Origin: Flavobacterium hydrophilum
GTDB taxonomy: Bacteria; Bacteroidota; Bacteroidia; Flavobacteriales; Flavobacteriaceae
Direction: 5' to 3'
Length of the DNA stretch: 64,000 nt
Assembly: GCF_003202405.1 (NCBI RefSeq)
Contig: NZ_QJHL01000004.1
Location: 124,001 to 188,000 of the forward strand
Part shown: piece after piece, positions 24,668 through 32,691 of the stretch
How positions within the stretch are numbered: position 1 is the stretch's first letter
Layout of the letters: every line of letters starts with the position of its first letter
Program-made: the position numbers and the translations under genes
Notes under the pieces: model-generated
The model's database searches: none
The model's input: only the letters and a program-made list of their open reading frames with translations
What the model was told of the DNA's origin: nothing

Positions 24668-25171
24668 TTACTTCATAATCTTTAGGACCAAACGTCCTAA
24701 CCAATTCTCATTGAATTCAGTCATTTTATCTAACATATTATCTGCTTTTAAAACAAAGTCATACAGTTTAGAAGTCTGATCTACAAAATGTTTTTCTTCT
24801 GCAGAATCTTTTGCTTCGATTGTCGAAACTTCTTTTAAAATTTTCAAAGCGGGCTTAATTTCTCTTTTGCTTCTTTCTCTCGAAATTTTTACTGCTAATT
24901 CGTCTAAGTCTTTTTCGGCTGTAAAAAACTCTCTTCGTTCTCCGGCTTTGTATTCTTTGTAAACAATTCCCCAATCCATCAAAGCTCTCAGGTTCATACT
25001 GGCATTTCCACGTGAAATCTGCAATTCGGCCATAATATCTTCCATCGAAACAGCTTCGTTCGAAACCATCAATAAAGCATGGATCTGTGCCATGGTTTTA
25101 TTAATTCCCCATTGAGAACCTAATGCTCCCCAAGTTTGTACAAACTTATTTTTTGCTTCTTTGAATTCCAT
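24668..25171 (-). CDS. GbsR/MarR family transcriptional regulator
   Basis: 167 residues: a winged helix with KTMAQIHALLMVSNEAVSMEDIMAELQISRGNASMNLRALMDWGIVYKEYKAGERREFF (recognition helix SRGNASMNLRALMDWG), followed by a long helical dimerisation region. This arrangement is the GbsR branch of MarR-like repressors. It heads a ten-gene minus-strand operon and is flanked by two matching palindromes, which makes autoregulation and operon control likely. Inducer unknown. Confidence 0.88.
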   Translation of the reverse strand: MEFKEAKNKFVQTWGALGSQWGINKTMAQIHALLMVSNEAVSMEDIMAELQISRGNASMNLRALMDWGIVYKEYKAGERREFFTAEKDLDELAVKISRERSKREIKPALKILKEVSTIEAKDSAEEKHFVDQTSKLYDFVLKADNMLDKMTEFNENWLGRLVLKIMK

Positions 25172-25175
25172 GAAA

Positions 25176-25206
25176 CAAATGTAAATAAAAGTTTTTAAAC
25201 TTTCAA
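25176..25206 (-). promoter_or_regulatory. Promoter of the GbsR-type regulator
   Basis: Minus strand: TTG (25206-25204), 20-nt spacer, TACATTTG (25183-25176), ending 4 nt before the ATG. The -33 element lies inside palindrome 2, so bound regulator would block the promoter. Confidence 0.55.
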
Positions 25207-25225
25207 AAATAAATGAAAGTTTATT
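25194..25225. promoter_or_regulatory. Operator-like palindrome 2
   Basis: AAACTTTCA (25197-25205), 8-nt spacer, TGAAAGTTT (25214-25222), upstream of the regulator gene and overlapping its predicted -33 box. Same spacing as palindrome 1. It also lies in the divergent gap to the GMC operon. Confidence 0.7.
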
Positions 25226-25289
25226 TTGATTTTTTCTCTAATGTGTTTATTTCAGCTGCAACTATTCGGTACAAGAAAAAGTTTCATTC

Positions 25290-25315
25290 GTGACAAGCAT
25301 TAAACCTTTAATGAC
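25290..25315 (+). promoter_or_regulatory. TGAC direct repeat (21-bp spacing) upstream of GMC operon
   Basis: GTGAC at 25290-25294 and ATGAC at 25311-25315, exactly 21 bp apart, preceded by TTC and followed by ATTTCTTTTAT. The same arrangement with the same flanking bases is at 18784-18809 upstream of the DUF1842 gene. Confidence 0.5.
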
Positions 25316-25436
25316 ATTTCTTTTATCGTCTCTTTTGGGTTGTTCTATTTTTAATGAAAATTAGTTGGAGCATTTGCTGCTTCTGAGCGCTTATTTTCTT
25401 TAATCATAGAAATCAAACTAACAAAAAATAACTATT

Positions 25437-27212
25437 ATGACTACTTTTTCATCAAGCCCGAATTTTGCGAACGGTTTTCCAACACCGGGACCACAGGATC
25501 CAACCTCTCAAAAAGTTTTGGATCACATTTTCTTCCTTTCAGAAACGGATTGGAAAATTACAAGAGAGCAGGAACATTTTGACTATATTATAATTGGCAG
25601 CGGTTTTTGTTCTTTGGCTTTTGCAGAAAGAACCTTAGCTAAAAATCCAAAGGCTAAAATTCTAATTGTAGAGCGCGGCCCTTTTTTCCTGCCGGAGCAT
25701 TTTCAAAACCTGCCAATTCCATACCAGCATGTACTGGGTGGATTATCGGAAACATTTCCGTGGACACTTTCCAAAACAACGGCACAACAGCCAAAAGGGA
25801 ATATTCAGTTTCAACACGGAATGGTTCCGTTTTTTGGAGGAAGAAGTATTATGTGGAGTGCATGGTGCCCAAGACCAACACAGGAAGAAATGGAATACTG
25901 GCCACAGGAAACAATTGATGCAGCAAAAGCTCATTTTGAATCGGCTGAAGCTCTATTAAATGTTATTCCGGCTGACGAAATAGATAAAGGTCTTGATCTT
26001 GCCGTATTAGGGCATATTTCGTCGCAGCGTCCTATTTACGGAGAGCTGCAGGTACAGTTGCAGGAAATGCTGGCTTCAAATTTAAGCAAAGTGACTTCGG
26101 CTACAAGAAGTATGGCAGCTCCTTTGGCTGTAGGTTCAGGCTCACAGCAAGGTTTGGATTTTGCTAAATTTTCTACGCCTTCCGTAATGTTGGAACTCGC
26201 TATAAAACAATCTGATTTAAATAAAAAAGGCGAGGGGAGTCCTCTAAAAATGGTTGCTAATTGCATAGTAGAACGTATTCATCAGCAGGATGGTGTTGCC
26301 ACTGCTTTGGAAACTTCGCGAGGTGTAATTAATGTTGGTGATGCTAAAGTCATTTTAGCTATGGGAACACTTCCTCCAACTACTTTAATTTTAAATTCCT
26401 TTCCTCAGGTAAAAAAAGCGGGAGAGCGTTTTACGTCACATTTTATAACTTCAATAGTAGCACGTATTCCTCGCAATGATTATGATTTTGCCGATCAGTT
26501 AAGTGAATTGGAACTGGCAGCGATTTATATGGCGGGTGTAAATAAAGAAAGCGGGATGCAATATCATGTGCAGCTTTCGGTTTTATCAGATAAATATCCG
26601 CACAAAAATGCTCAAAAAGCGGCCCGTTATATGCCTGATGTTGTAGCTACGGCTTCAATGGCTCAGCTAACAAGTTCAGAAGATTATATCGTATTTGTGT
26701 GTGCAGTACTGGGAGAAATGGATTTCAGAAATACGGAAAACTTCCTGCGTCCCAATGGAGGTTCTGATGCAACGACCAATGTTACGCTTCAGGCAGTAGC
26801 AAGTGAAAAAGATTTACAGACCTGGGATACTATGGATCACGGAACTTTCCAGATGTTAGAAGAAGCGTTATCTCCAAACGGTAGCTCAGCTGTTGAATAC
26901 TGGCACGGAGGTCCGGACGAAGGTGTCTGGATGAGTGAACGACCTACAGTACCTCAACGCAGAGTAGGAGGATTGGTTCACGAAGGTTCAACGCTTTGGA
27001 TTGGTAAAGAAGATGAAGGAGTTGTTGGATTGGATTATCGTCCAAATGGTGTTGAGAATGTATACGTAACAGGCGGTGCGCTTTGGCCGGCAAGCGGTTC
27101 CTGGAACCCAACCATGACGATGGTGGCGCTGGCTCAGGATTTAGCAGATAATTTACATCGCGAATCTCATGGAGAAATTAAAATTGGTTCAAAATCTTTT
27201 GCTACAAATTAA
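25437..27212 (+). CDS. GMC family oxidoreductase
   Basis: 591 residues. The FAD motif YIIIGSGFCSLAFAE (50-64) starts the Rossmann fold. GGRSIMWSAWCPRP is the flavin-contact loop. The C-terminal region has LVHEGSTLWIG with a conserved His (about 515) and ALWPASGSWNPTMTMVALA with the catalytic Asn at about 557, as in glucose-methanol-choline oxidoreductases of the pyranose-oxidase/bacterial type. No signal peptide or Tat motif, so probably cytoplasmic. The substrate is likely an alcohol or sugar, but not readable. The next gene follows after 6 nt. Confidence 0.87.
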   Translation: MTTFSSSPNFANGFPTPGPQDPTSQKVLDHIFFLSETDWKITREQEHFDYIIIGSGFCSLAFAERTLAKNPKAKILIVERGPFFLPEHFQNLPIPYQHVLGGLSETFPWTLSKTTAQQPKGNIQFQHGMVPFFGGRSIMWSAWCPRPTQEEMEYWPQETIDAAKAHFESAEALLNVIPADEIDKGLDLAVLGHISSQRPIYGELQVQLQEMLASNLSKVTSATRSMAAPLAVGSGSQQGLDFAKFSTPSVMLELAIKQSDLNKKGEGSPLKMVANCIVERIHQQDGVATALETSRGVINVGDAKVILAMGTLPPTTLILNSFPQVKKAGERFTSHFITSIVARIPRNDYDFADQLSELELAAIYMAGVNKESGMQYHVQLSVLSDKYPHKNAQKAARYMPDVVATASMAQLTSSEDYIVFVCAVLGEMDFRNTENFLRPNGGSDATTNVTLQAVASEKDLQTWDTMDHGTFQMLEEALSPNGSSAVEYWHGGPDEGVWMSERPTVPQRRVGGLVHEGSTLWIGKEDEGVVGLDYRPNGVENVYVTGGALWPASGSWNPTMTMVALAQDLADNLHRESHGEIKIGSKSFATN

Positions 27213-27218
27213 TCAGTT

Positions 27219-28139
27219 ATGGAAACTCAGACTTTAAATGAATTGGTAGGAAATGTAAATAATATTCCATTAGACACAAATCCTCCTATGACGGTGGGAG
27301 ATGTACTTGATAAAACCGACGGAGTATATTTCTGCATCAAAAATCGCGATTCGGTTTTTTTATGGGTCAATAAAAACTTTGCAGATTTAGTTGGGCAAAG
27401 ACAGGAAGATATTATTGGAACAAGAGACGAACGTACCGAGCACGTAGCTCATGACAGAGCCGTGATGGAAAGTGGGATTCCGTTGTTGAATTTTCATGAA
27501 ACTATTGAAGTTCCACAACCGGATGGATCCATGTCTGTTTTAGAAATTGTAACCCAGAAAGGACTGTTGAGAAAAAAAGGCGGTAATGAAATTATAGGAA
27601 TTACGGTTTGTTTTTCTAAACAATTTCCAAATGCAGATAAGGAAGCAGATGAATTGATTAAGAAGCTAGGAATGGTTCCAACCGGAATTGGAGGTTATCT
27701 GGCTCACGGACCAGAAAGTGATATAATACTTCCAAAAGAAGCACTTCCGGAACGTTTTGATGGTAGCAGAAGAGCTTATTCAACCAATTATTTTCTTTTG
27801 AAGAAAGGTGAAGTACTTAGAATTCATGCATTAAATCAGGATGAACAGTGGTTTTTTCATCAGGGAAGCGCCATCAAACTCCATATTTTTTCTGAAGACG
27901 GAGTGTATTCCACCGTGACTTTTGGCAGTAATCTGGATGAAGGTCAGCTTTTATTAGGTGCTGCACCTCACAATCATTGGTTTGGTGCCGAAGTAACAGG
28001 CTCGGGTTATGCTTTGGCGAGCTGCAGTCTTGCTCCGGCATGGGATAAAAGCGATAGTTTTCTTCCTACTGCTGAACAAATTGAAGAACTCAAAAGAAAA
28101 TTTCCGGAGCAGATTGAAATTATCAACAGGCTTCGATAA
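27219..28139 (+). CDS. PAS domain fused to DUF985 cupin
   Basis: 306 residues in two parts. Residues about 29-131 look like a PAS fold: DGVYFCIKNRDSVFLWVNKNFADLVGQRQEDIIGTRDE, VLEIVTQKGLLRKKGGNEIIGITVCF. Residues about 150-290 match the DUF985 cupin (YML079w-like): LPERFDGSRRAYSTNYFLLKKGEVLRIH, DEQWFFHQGS, LDEGQLLLGAAPHNHWFGAEV, YALASCSLAPAW. PAS sensor and sugar-binding-like cupin in one chain is unusual; no kinase or DNA-binding domain is attached. Co-transcribed with the GMC oxidoreductase, so it may sense or process the same substrate. Confidence 0.82.
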   Translation: METQTLNELVGNVNNIPLDTNPPMTVGDVLDKTDGVYFCIKNRDSVFLWVNKNFADLVGQRQEDIIGTRDERTEHVAHDRAVMESGIPLLNFHETIEVPQPDGSMSVLEIVTQKGLLRKKGGNEIIGITVCFSKQFPNADKEADELIKKLGMVPTGIGGYLAHGPESDIILPKEALPERFDGSRRAYSTNYFLLKKGEVLRIHALNQDEQWFFHQGSAIKLHIFSEDGVYSTVTFGSNLDEGQLLLGAAPHNHWFGAEVTGSGYALASCSLAPAWDKSDSFLPTAEQIEELKRKFPEQIEIINRLR

Positions 28140-28203
28140 CTGCCAGAAGATTTTTTATAACACTATATTTTTACGTAAGAAAAGGCGAAAACCTGAAGTT
28201 TCA

Positions 28204-28233
28204 AAAAGCCCTGAAATAATTTTCTGGGCTTTT
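28204..28233 (+). terminator. Terminator after the GMC/PAS-cupin operon
   Basis: AAAAGCCC / GGGCTTTT stem with a 14-nt loop and T-rich tail, 65 nt past the stop. Confidence 0.6.
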
Positions 28234-28291
28234 ATAATTGTAAATTTATGTTAATTGAAGATCTGAGCTTTTATTTAAGGAAAGGGAAGGA

Positions 28292-28299
28292 TATTTTTG
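28292..28299 (+). promoter_or_regulatory. Candidate -7 box (TATTTTTG)
   Basis: TAnnTTTG match 14 nt before the ATG at 28314. It favours that start over the upstream ATG at 28248. Confidence 0.4.
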
Positions 28300-28313
28300 T
28301 AAAAATCACTTTT

Positions 28314-29576
28314 ATGGAATTATACTACACCTTTTCAGTACTGATTGTACTGGCTTCTTTCTTCGCCTATTTAAATTTAAGATTTTTAAAACTCCCGGGA
28401 ACGATCGGGATAATGATTATTGCAATGCTGGTTTCAGTAGGAATTCGTCTTTTGGGAGATTCTTATTTTCCGGCTACTACCAAACATTTTTTTGCTTTAA
28501 TAAAGGAATTTGATTTTAATGAAATTCTAATGGGAGCCATGTTGAATTTTCTTTTGTTTGCAGGTGCATTACACGTGAACATGGCCGATCTTAAAGAACA
28601 AAAAGTTCCCATTATGATTTATTCAACAGTTTCTGTGGTGTTGTCAGCTTTAATTATTTCAATGTTGCTTTTTTATATCGCGCCATTTTTCGGCATTAGA
28701 ATTCCGTATTTATTCTGCTTGGTTTTCGGAACATTAATTTCTCCAACCGATCCGATTGTGGTTCTTGGTGTTTTAAAGCAGGCAAAAGTTCCTAAAAGAA
28801 TAGAAACTAAAATTGTGGGTGAATCACTATTTAATGATGGAGTAGCAGTAGTAATGTTTGCCGTAGTAATGGAAATGGCAACCAACCCAACATTTGATAT
28901 GAGTTTTGGGTCAATAGCCTGGCTTTTCGCAAAGGAAGGAATTGGCGGACTTTTATTAGGAGCCGTTTTAGGTTTTACAGCTTCAAAAGTTCTTAAGAAA
29001 ATTGACGATTATAAAGTGTCTGTTCTAATAACGCTTTCGATAGTAATGGGCGGATTTCTGATTGCTAAAAGTTTACACGTTTCTAGTCCGCTGGCTATGG
29101 TTGTGGCGGGATTGATTATTGGGAATTATGGCAAAAAAGTGGCAATGAGCGAAGTAACCAAGGATTATTTAGAAAAGTTTTGGGAACTTATTGATGAGAT
29201 ATTAAATGCGATTTTATTTTTATTTATCGGATTTGAATTACTGCTATTACCGAATCTGGACAAACAATTAGTAATTGGTTTGGTAACTATTTTGATAGTA
29301 CTTTTTGCCAGGATTTCGTCGATCGTTTTACCATGGAAATTCTTCGATATCTTCAAGTTCTTCGGAATAAAATCAGCTTATAATAAAGGTTCTTTAACCG
29401 TTTTGGTCTGGGGCGGAATCCGTGGCGGAGTTTCTATTGCTTTGGTACTTTCGCTGCCGGATGGAGAATATAAAAACCTGCTTTTAGAAATCACTTACAT
29501 AGTTGTGTTATTTTCTATTGTTGTCCAGGGATTAACCGTTGGAAAAGTGGCGAATAAGGTTTTAGAGAAAGAATAA
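28314..29576 (+). CDS. Cation:proton antiporter (CPA1/NhaP-like)
   Basis: 420 residues from MELYYTFSVLIVLASFF. About twelve membrane helices. The family motif FGTLISPTDPIVVLGVLK contains the TDP unwound helix, ESLFNDGVAVVMF contains the ND pair of the ion site (Asn-Asp), and WGGIRGGVSIALVLSLP is the conserved C-terminal Arg motif. ND rather than DD points to electroneutral CPA1 exchange (Na+ or K+ for H+). The longer ORF to 28248 adds 22 polar residues before the first helix and is less likely. Confidence 0.9.
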   Translation: MELYYTFSVLIVLASFFAYLNLRFLKLPGTIGIMIIAMLVSVGIRLLGDSYFPATTKHFFALIKEFDFNEILMGAMLNFLLFAGALHVNMADLKEQKVPIMIYSTVSVVLSALIISMLLFYIAPFFGIRIPYLFCLVFGTLISPTDPIVVLGVLKQAKVPKRIETKIVGESLFNDGVAVVMFAVVMEMATNPTFDMSFGSIAWLFAKEGIGGLLLGAVLGFTASKVLKKIDDYKVSVLITLSIVMGGFLIAKSLHVSSPLAMVVAGLIIGNYGKKVAMSEVTKDYLEKFWELIDEILNAILFLFIGFELLLLPNLDKQLVIGLVTILIVLFARISSIVLPWKFFDIFKFFGIKSAYNKGSLTVLVWGGIRGGVSIALVLSLPDGEYKNLLLEITYIVVLFSIVVQGLTVGKVANKVLEKE

Positions 29577-29591
29577 AAATCATTTTCAATG

Positions 29592-29628
29592 AAAAAAAAC
29601 GAAGCAAAATTAAATGCTTCGGTTTTTT
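29592..29628. terminator. Bidirectional terminator
   Basis: GAAGCA / TGCTTC stem framed by A and T runs between the convergent antiporter and SanA-like genes. Confidence 0.7.
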
Positions 29629-30366
29629 TTATCGTTTATCTTCTTTGGAATAATTTGAAGGACCGTTAATATTTATTGGATTGCCTAAAAAATAAGGTTC
29701 CCGATTTCTCAAAACATCAAAAAAGGACTTGAATGTCGAAATATATTCCCTGAATTTGACATATTGATAGCCATGATATTCACCTTTGTTAGCAGAATAC
29801 CCGGCAGATTTTATTCCAAGGCTTCTGCCAATATAAATAGCACGGTTCAAATGATATTCCTGAGAAATTAAAGTTGCCTTTTTAATTTTGAAAATATATT
29901 TCGCCCTGTACATTGTAGAATAAGTGTCGAAGCCGGCATAGTCAATAAATATTTTTGTAGTATCAACTCCGTGTCGGTAACAATAGTTTTTCATCACGGT
30001 TAATTCATCGTATTCTTCACGGCCGTTATCTCCTGAAAGCAAAATTTTATTGATTCTTTTTGCATTGTATAAACGGATTCCGGCATCGAGTCTGTCTTTT
30101 AGATATTTACTCGGTTGATCTCCATTAATTCCGGCACCAAAAATAATTCCTACATCATTTTTAGGGAACCTTTTTAAAGAATAATGAACGTACTTTTTAG
30201 TCGATGATTTTACATGATAGTTTACAGAAACAATGACAATCAATCCGATAATAGTCAGGTAAAACAGTATTTTTAAATATTTTTTCAAACTGAATTTTAT
30301 AAAATTAGAGTTAAAATGATGGTGAAGATAACTAAATTTATTTTTAATGTTAAACCCCAAAAGCAA
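29629..30366 (-). CDS. SanA/YdcF family membrane protein
   Basis: 245 residues with one membrane helix (ILFYLTIIGLIVIVSVNY) and a DUF218 domain: VGIIFGAGINGDQPSKYLKDRLDAGIRLYNAKRINKILLSGDN, EYDELTVMKNYCYRHGVDTTKIFIDYAGFDTYSTMYRAK, TLISQEYHLNRAIYIGRSLGIK. These match SanA-type proteins, linked to envelope barrier function and vancomycin resistance in Enterobacteria. Activity unknown. The start is the first ATG (30366); no internal Met precedes the helix. Confidence 0.87.
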   Translation of the reverse strand: MLLGFNIKNKFSYLHHHFNSNFIKFSLKKYLKILFYLTIIGLIVIVSVNYHVKSSTKKYVHYSLKRFPKNDVGIIFGAGINGDQPSKYLKDRLDAGIRLYNAKRINKILLSGDNGREEYDELTVMKNYCYRHGVDTTKIFIDYAGFDTYSTMYRAKYIFKIKKATLISQEYHLNRAIYIGRSLGIKSAGYSANKGEYHGYQYVKFREYISTFKSFFDVLRNREPYFLGNPININGPSNYSKEDKR

Positions 30367-30371
30367 TAAAA

Positions 30372-30399
30372 AAAACCGAAGTATTTCTGCTTCGGTTTT
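30372..30399 (-). terminator. Terminator after M3 peptidase gene
   Basis: AAAACCGAAG / CTTCGGTTTT stem between the M3 stop (30441) and the next gene start. Confidence 0.65.
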
Positions 30400-30440
30400 A
30401 ATTATCTAATATTCTAAGAAGTCTAAAAATCTAACAAAGT

Positions 30441-32468
30441 CTACAACAATCCTGCTCTCTTCAACAAAGCTTCAGGTTTTGGTTCCTGACCTCTGAAACG
30501 TTTGTATAAAATCATCGGATGTTCCGTTCCTCCTTTTGAAAGTACGTTGTCTTTGAATTTTTTCGCTATTTCTGTGTTGAAGATTCCATTTTCCTGAAAA
30601 TATTCAAAAGCATCTGCATCCAGAACTTCCGCCCATTTGTAGCTGTAATATCCTGAAGAATAACCGCCCTGAAAAATATGAGAAAACGCCGTACTCATGG
30701 CATTTTCTTTTACATCCGGATACAATTGCGTATTAGCAAATTGCTCTGTTTCGAAAGTTTTCAGATTTGTAATATTCGTCGGGTCTTGTCCGTGCCATGC
30801 CATATCTAATAATCCAAAACTTAGCTGGCGTAAAGTGGCCAAACCTTCCTGAAAACTGGCACTCTCTTTAATTTTCTGAACATATTCTATCGGAATAATT
30901 TTTCCCGTTTCATAATGATTTGCAAATAAAGCCAAAGCCTCCGGTTCGTAGCACCAGTTTTCCATAATCTGGCTTGGTAATTCTACGAAATCCCAGAAAA
31001 CAGAAGTCCCGGATAAACTTGGGTAGTTTGTATTAGCCAGCATTCCGTGCAATCCGTGTCCGAATTCGTGGAATAAAGTCGTTACTTCATTAAAAGTTAA
31101 TAATGATGGTTTGGTTTCTGTTGGTTTTGTAAAATTACAAACATTCGAAACGTGTGGTCTTTCGTTAACGCCGTCTTTTACATATTGTGATTTGAATGAC
31201 GTCATCCAGGCACCGTTTCGTTTGCCTTTTCTCGGGAAAAAATCAGCGTAGAAAATAGAAACCAAATTGTTTTCAGTATCCCGAACCTCATATGTGATCA
31301 CTTCTTCATGGTATTTGTCGATATCAAAAACTTCTGTAAATGTTAATCCGAATAGTTTGTTTGCAACTGTAAAAGCACCATCTAATACTTTTTCTAACTG
31401 AAAGTATGGTTTTAGTTTTTCATCATCCAAATTAAAAAGCTGTTGTTTTAACTTTTCAGAATAATAAGCGCCGTCCCATTTTTCAAGCTGTTCGATTCCG
31501 TCCAGTTCTTTGGCGAAAGCCGCTAATTCTGCAAATTCTTTTTGTGCCGCAGGTTTTGCTTTTGCCAGTAAATCATTCAAAAAAGTAAAAACTTTATCAG
31601 GGCTTTGAGCCATTCTTTCTTCCAGGACAAAATGAGCATGTGTTTTATAACCTAATAAATTCGCTCTTTCAAAACGTAATTTGGCAATCTTTAAAACATT
31701 TTCCTGATTGTCGAATTCGTTATTTTGAAATGCTTTTGCACCAAATGCAATCGCCATTTTTTTACGCAACTCACGATTATCGGCATAAGTCAAAAACGGA
31801 ATATAACTAGGATGATCCAAAGTAAAAATCCAGCCTTCTTTTTCTTTCTCTTTGGCTAATAAGCGGGCAGCTTCAATAGTTCCTTCCGGTAATCCGGCTA
31901 AGTCACTTTCGTTGGTTAAATGCAATTCAAAGGCATTGGTTTCAGCAAGTACATTTTCTCCAAACTGTAAACTTAACATCGATAATTCTTTGTCAATTTC
32001 GCGTAAGCGGTCTTTTTTGTCTTCGGCTAAATTAGCTCCGTTTCGGGAGAAACTTTTATATTTTTTGTCTAATAAAGTTGTTTGCTCCGGATTGAGATTC
32101 AAGCTGTCTTTTTGTTCATAAACCGTTTTGATTTTCGAAAACAATTCGGCATTAAGCGTTATGTCATTTCCAAATTCAGCTAATAAAGGTGAAACTTCCT
32201 GAGCGATTTTTTGCATTTCGTCATTCGTTTCTGCCGAATTTAAATTGAAGAAAATACTCGAAAGACGATCCAGAATATCACCTGAAAATTCCATTGCCAG
32301 AATGGTGTTTTCAAAAGTCGGTGCTTCCGGATTATTTACAATTGCATCAATTTCTGCTTTTGCCAAAGCAATCCCTTCCTGAAAAGCCGGAAAATAATCT
32401 TCGATTTTAATTTGCGAGAAAGGTGCTGTATTATGTTTGGTAGTAAATTTTGAAAGTAAAACACTCAT
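30441..32468 (-). CDS. M3 family metallopeptidase (oligopeptidase/Dcp-like)
   Basis: 675 residues, no signal peptide. The zinc motif HEFGHGLH is at 467-474, with the downstream Glu ligand in FVELPSQIMENW. The N-terminal helical half begins MSVLLSKFTTKHNTAPFSQIKIEDYFPAF as in peptidyl-dipeptidase Dcp and oligopeptidase A. Degrades oligopeptides in the cytoplasm. Length is typical. Dcp versus OpdA cannot be told from motifs alone. Confidence 0.93.
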   Translation of the reverse strand: MSVLLSKFTTKHNTAPFSQIKIEDYFPAFQEGIALAKAEIDAIVNNPEAPTFENTILAMEFSGDILDRLSSIFFNLNSAETNDEMQKIAQEVSPLLAEFGNDITLNAELFSKIKTVYEQKDSLNLNPEQTTLLDKKYKSFSRNGANLAEDKKDRLREIDKELSMLSLQFGENVLAETNAFELHLTNESDLAGLPEGTIEAARLLAKEKEKEGWIFTLDHPSYIPFLTYADNRELRKKMAIAFGAKAFQNNEFDNQENVLKIAKLRFERANLLGYKTHAHFVLEERMAQSPDKVFTFLNDLLAKAKPAAQKEFAELAAFAKELDGIEQLEKWDGAYYSEKLKQQLFNLDDEKLKPYFQLEKVLDGAFTVANKLFGLTFTEVFDIDKYHEEVITYEVRDTENNLVSIFYADFFPRKGKRNGAWMTSFKSQYVKDGVNERPHVSNVCNFTKPTETKPSLLTFNEVTTLFHEFGHGLHGMLANTNYPSLSGTSVFWDFVELPSQIMENWCYEPEALALFANHYETGKIIPIEYVQKIKESASFQEGLATLRQLSFGLLDMAWHGQDPTNITNLKTFETEQFANTQLYPDVKENAMSTAFSHIFQGGYSSGYYSYKWAEVLDADAFEYFQENGIFNTEIAKKFKDNVLSKGGTEHPMILYKRFRGQEPKPEALLKRAGLL

Positions 32469-32514
32469 TATAATATAATCATTTTATTTATTGAAGTCGA
32501 TATTTTTTGAATTC

Positions 32515-32541
32515 CAAAGATAGCAATTTATAAAAAATCAA
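32515..32541 (-). promoter_or_regulatory. Promoter of the M3 peptidase gene
   Basis: Minus strand: TTG (32541-32539), 16-nt spacer, TATCTTTG (32522-32515), about 46 nt before the start. The spacer is slightly short. Confidence 0.5.
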
Positions 32542-32618
32542 GCTATCTAAGCAAGATGGATTCTCGACAAAAAATCTGAGACGAAATGTGTTATAGATAT
32601 GTTATTTATTTCGTTTAG

Positions 32619-32632
32619 CGGTTTTAAAACCG
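32619..32632. repeat. CGGTTTTAAAACCG palindrome
   Basis: A perfect 14-bp palindrome 59 nt upstream of the unknown gene at 32692, in the divergent gap. Could be an operator or a dispersed palindrome (compare 22241). Confidence 0.45.
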
Positions 32633-32691
32633 TAAATTGAGAAAATGCGATTAGAATTATAAAATGCTAATCATAATTTAAAAAGAAAATA

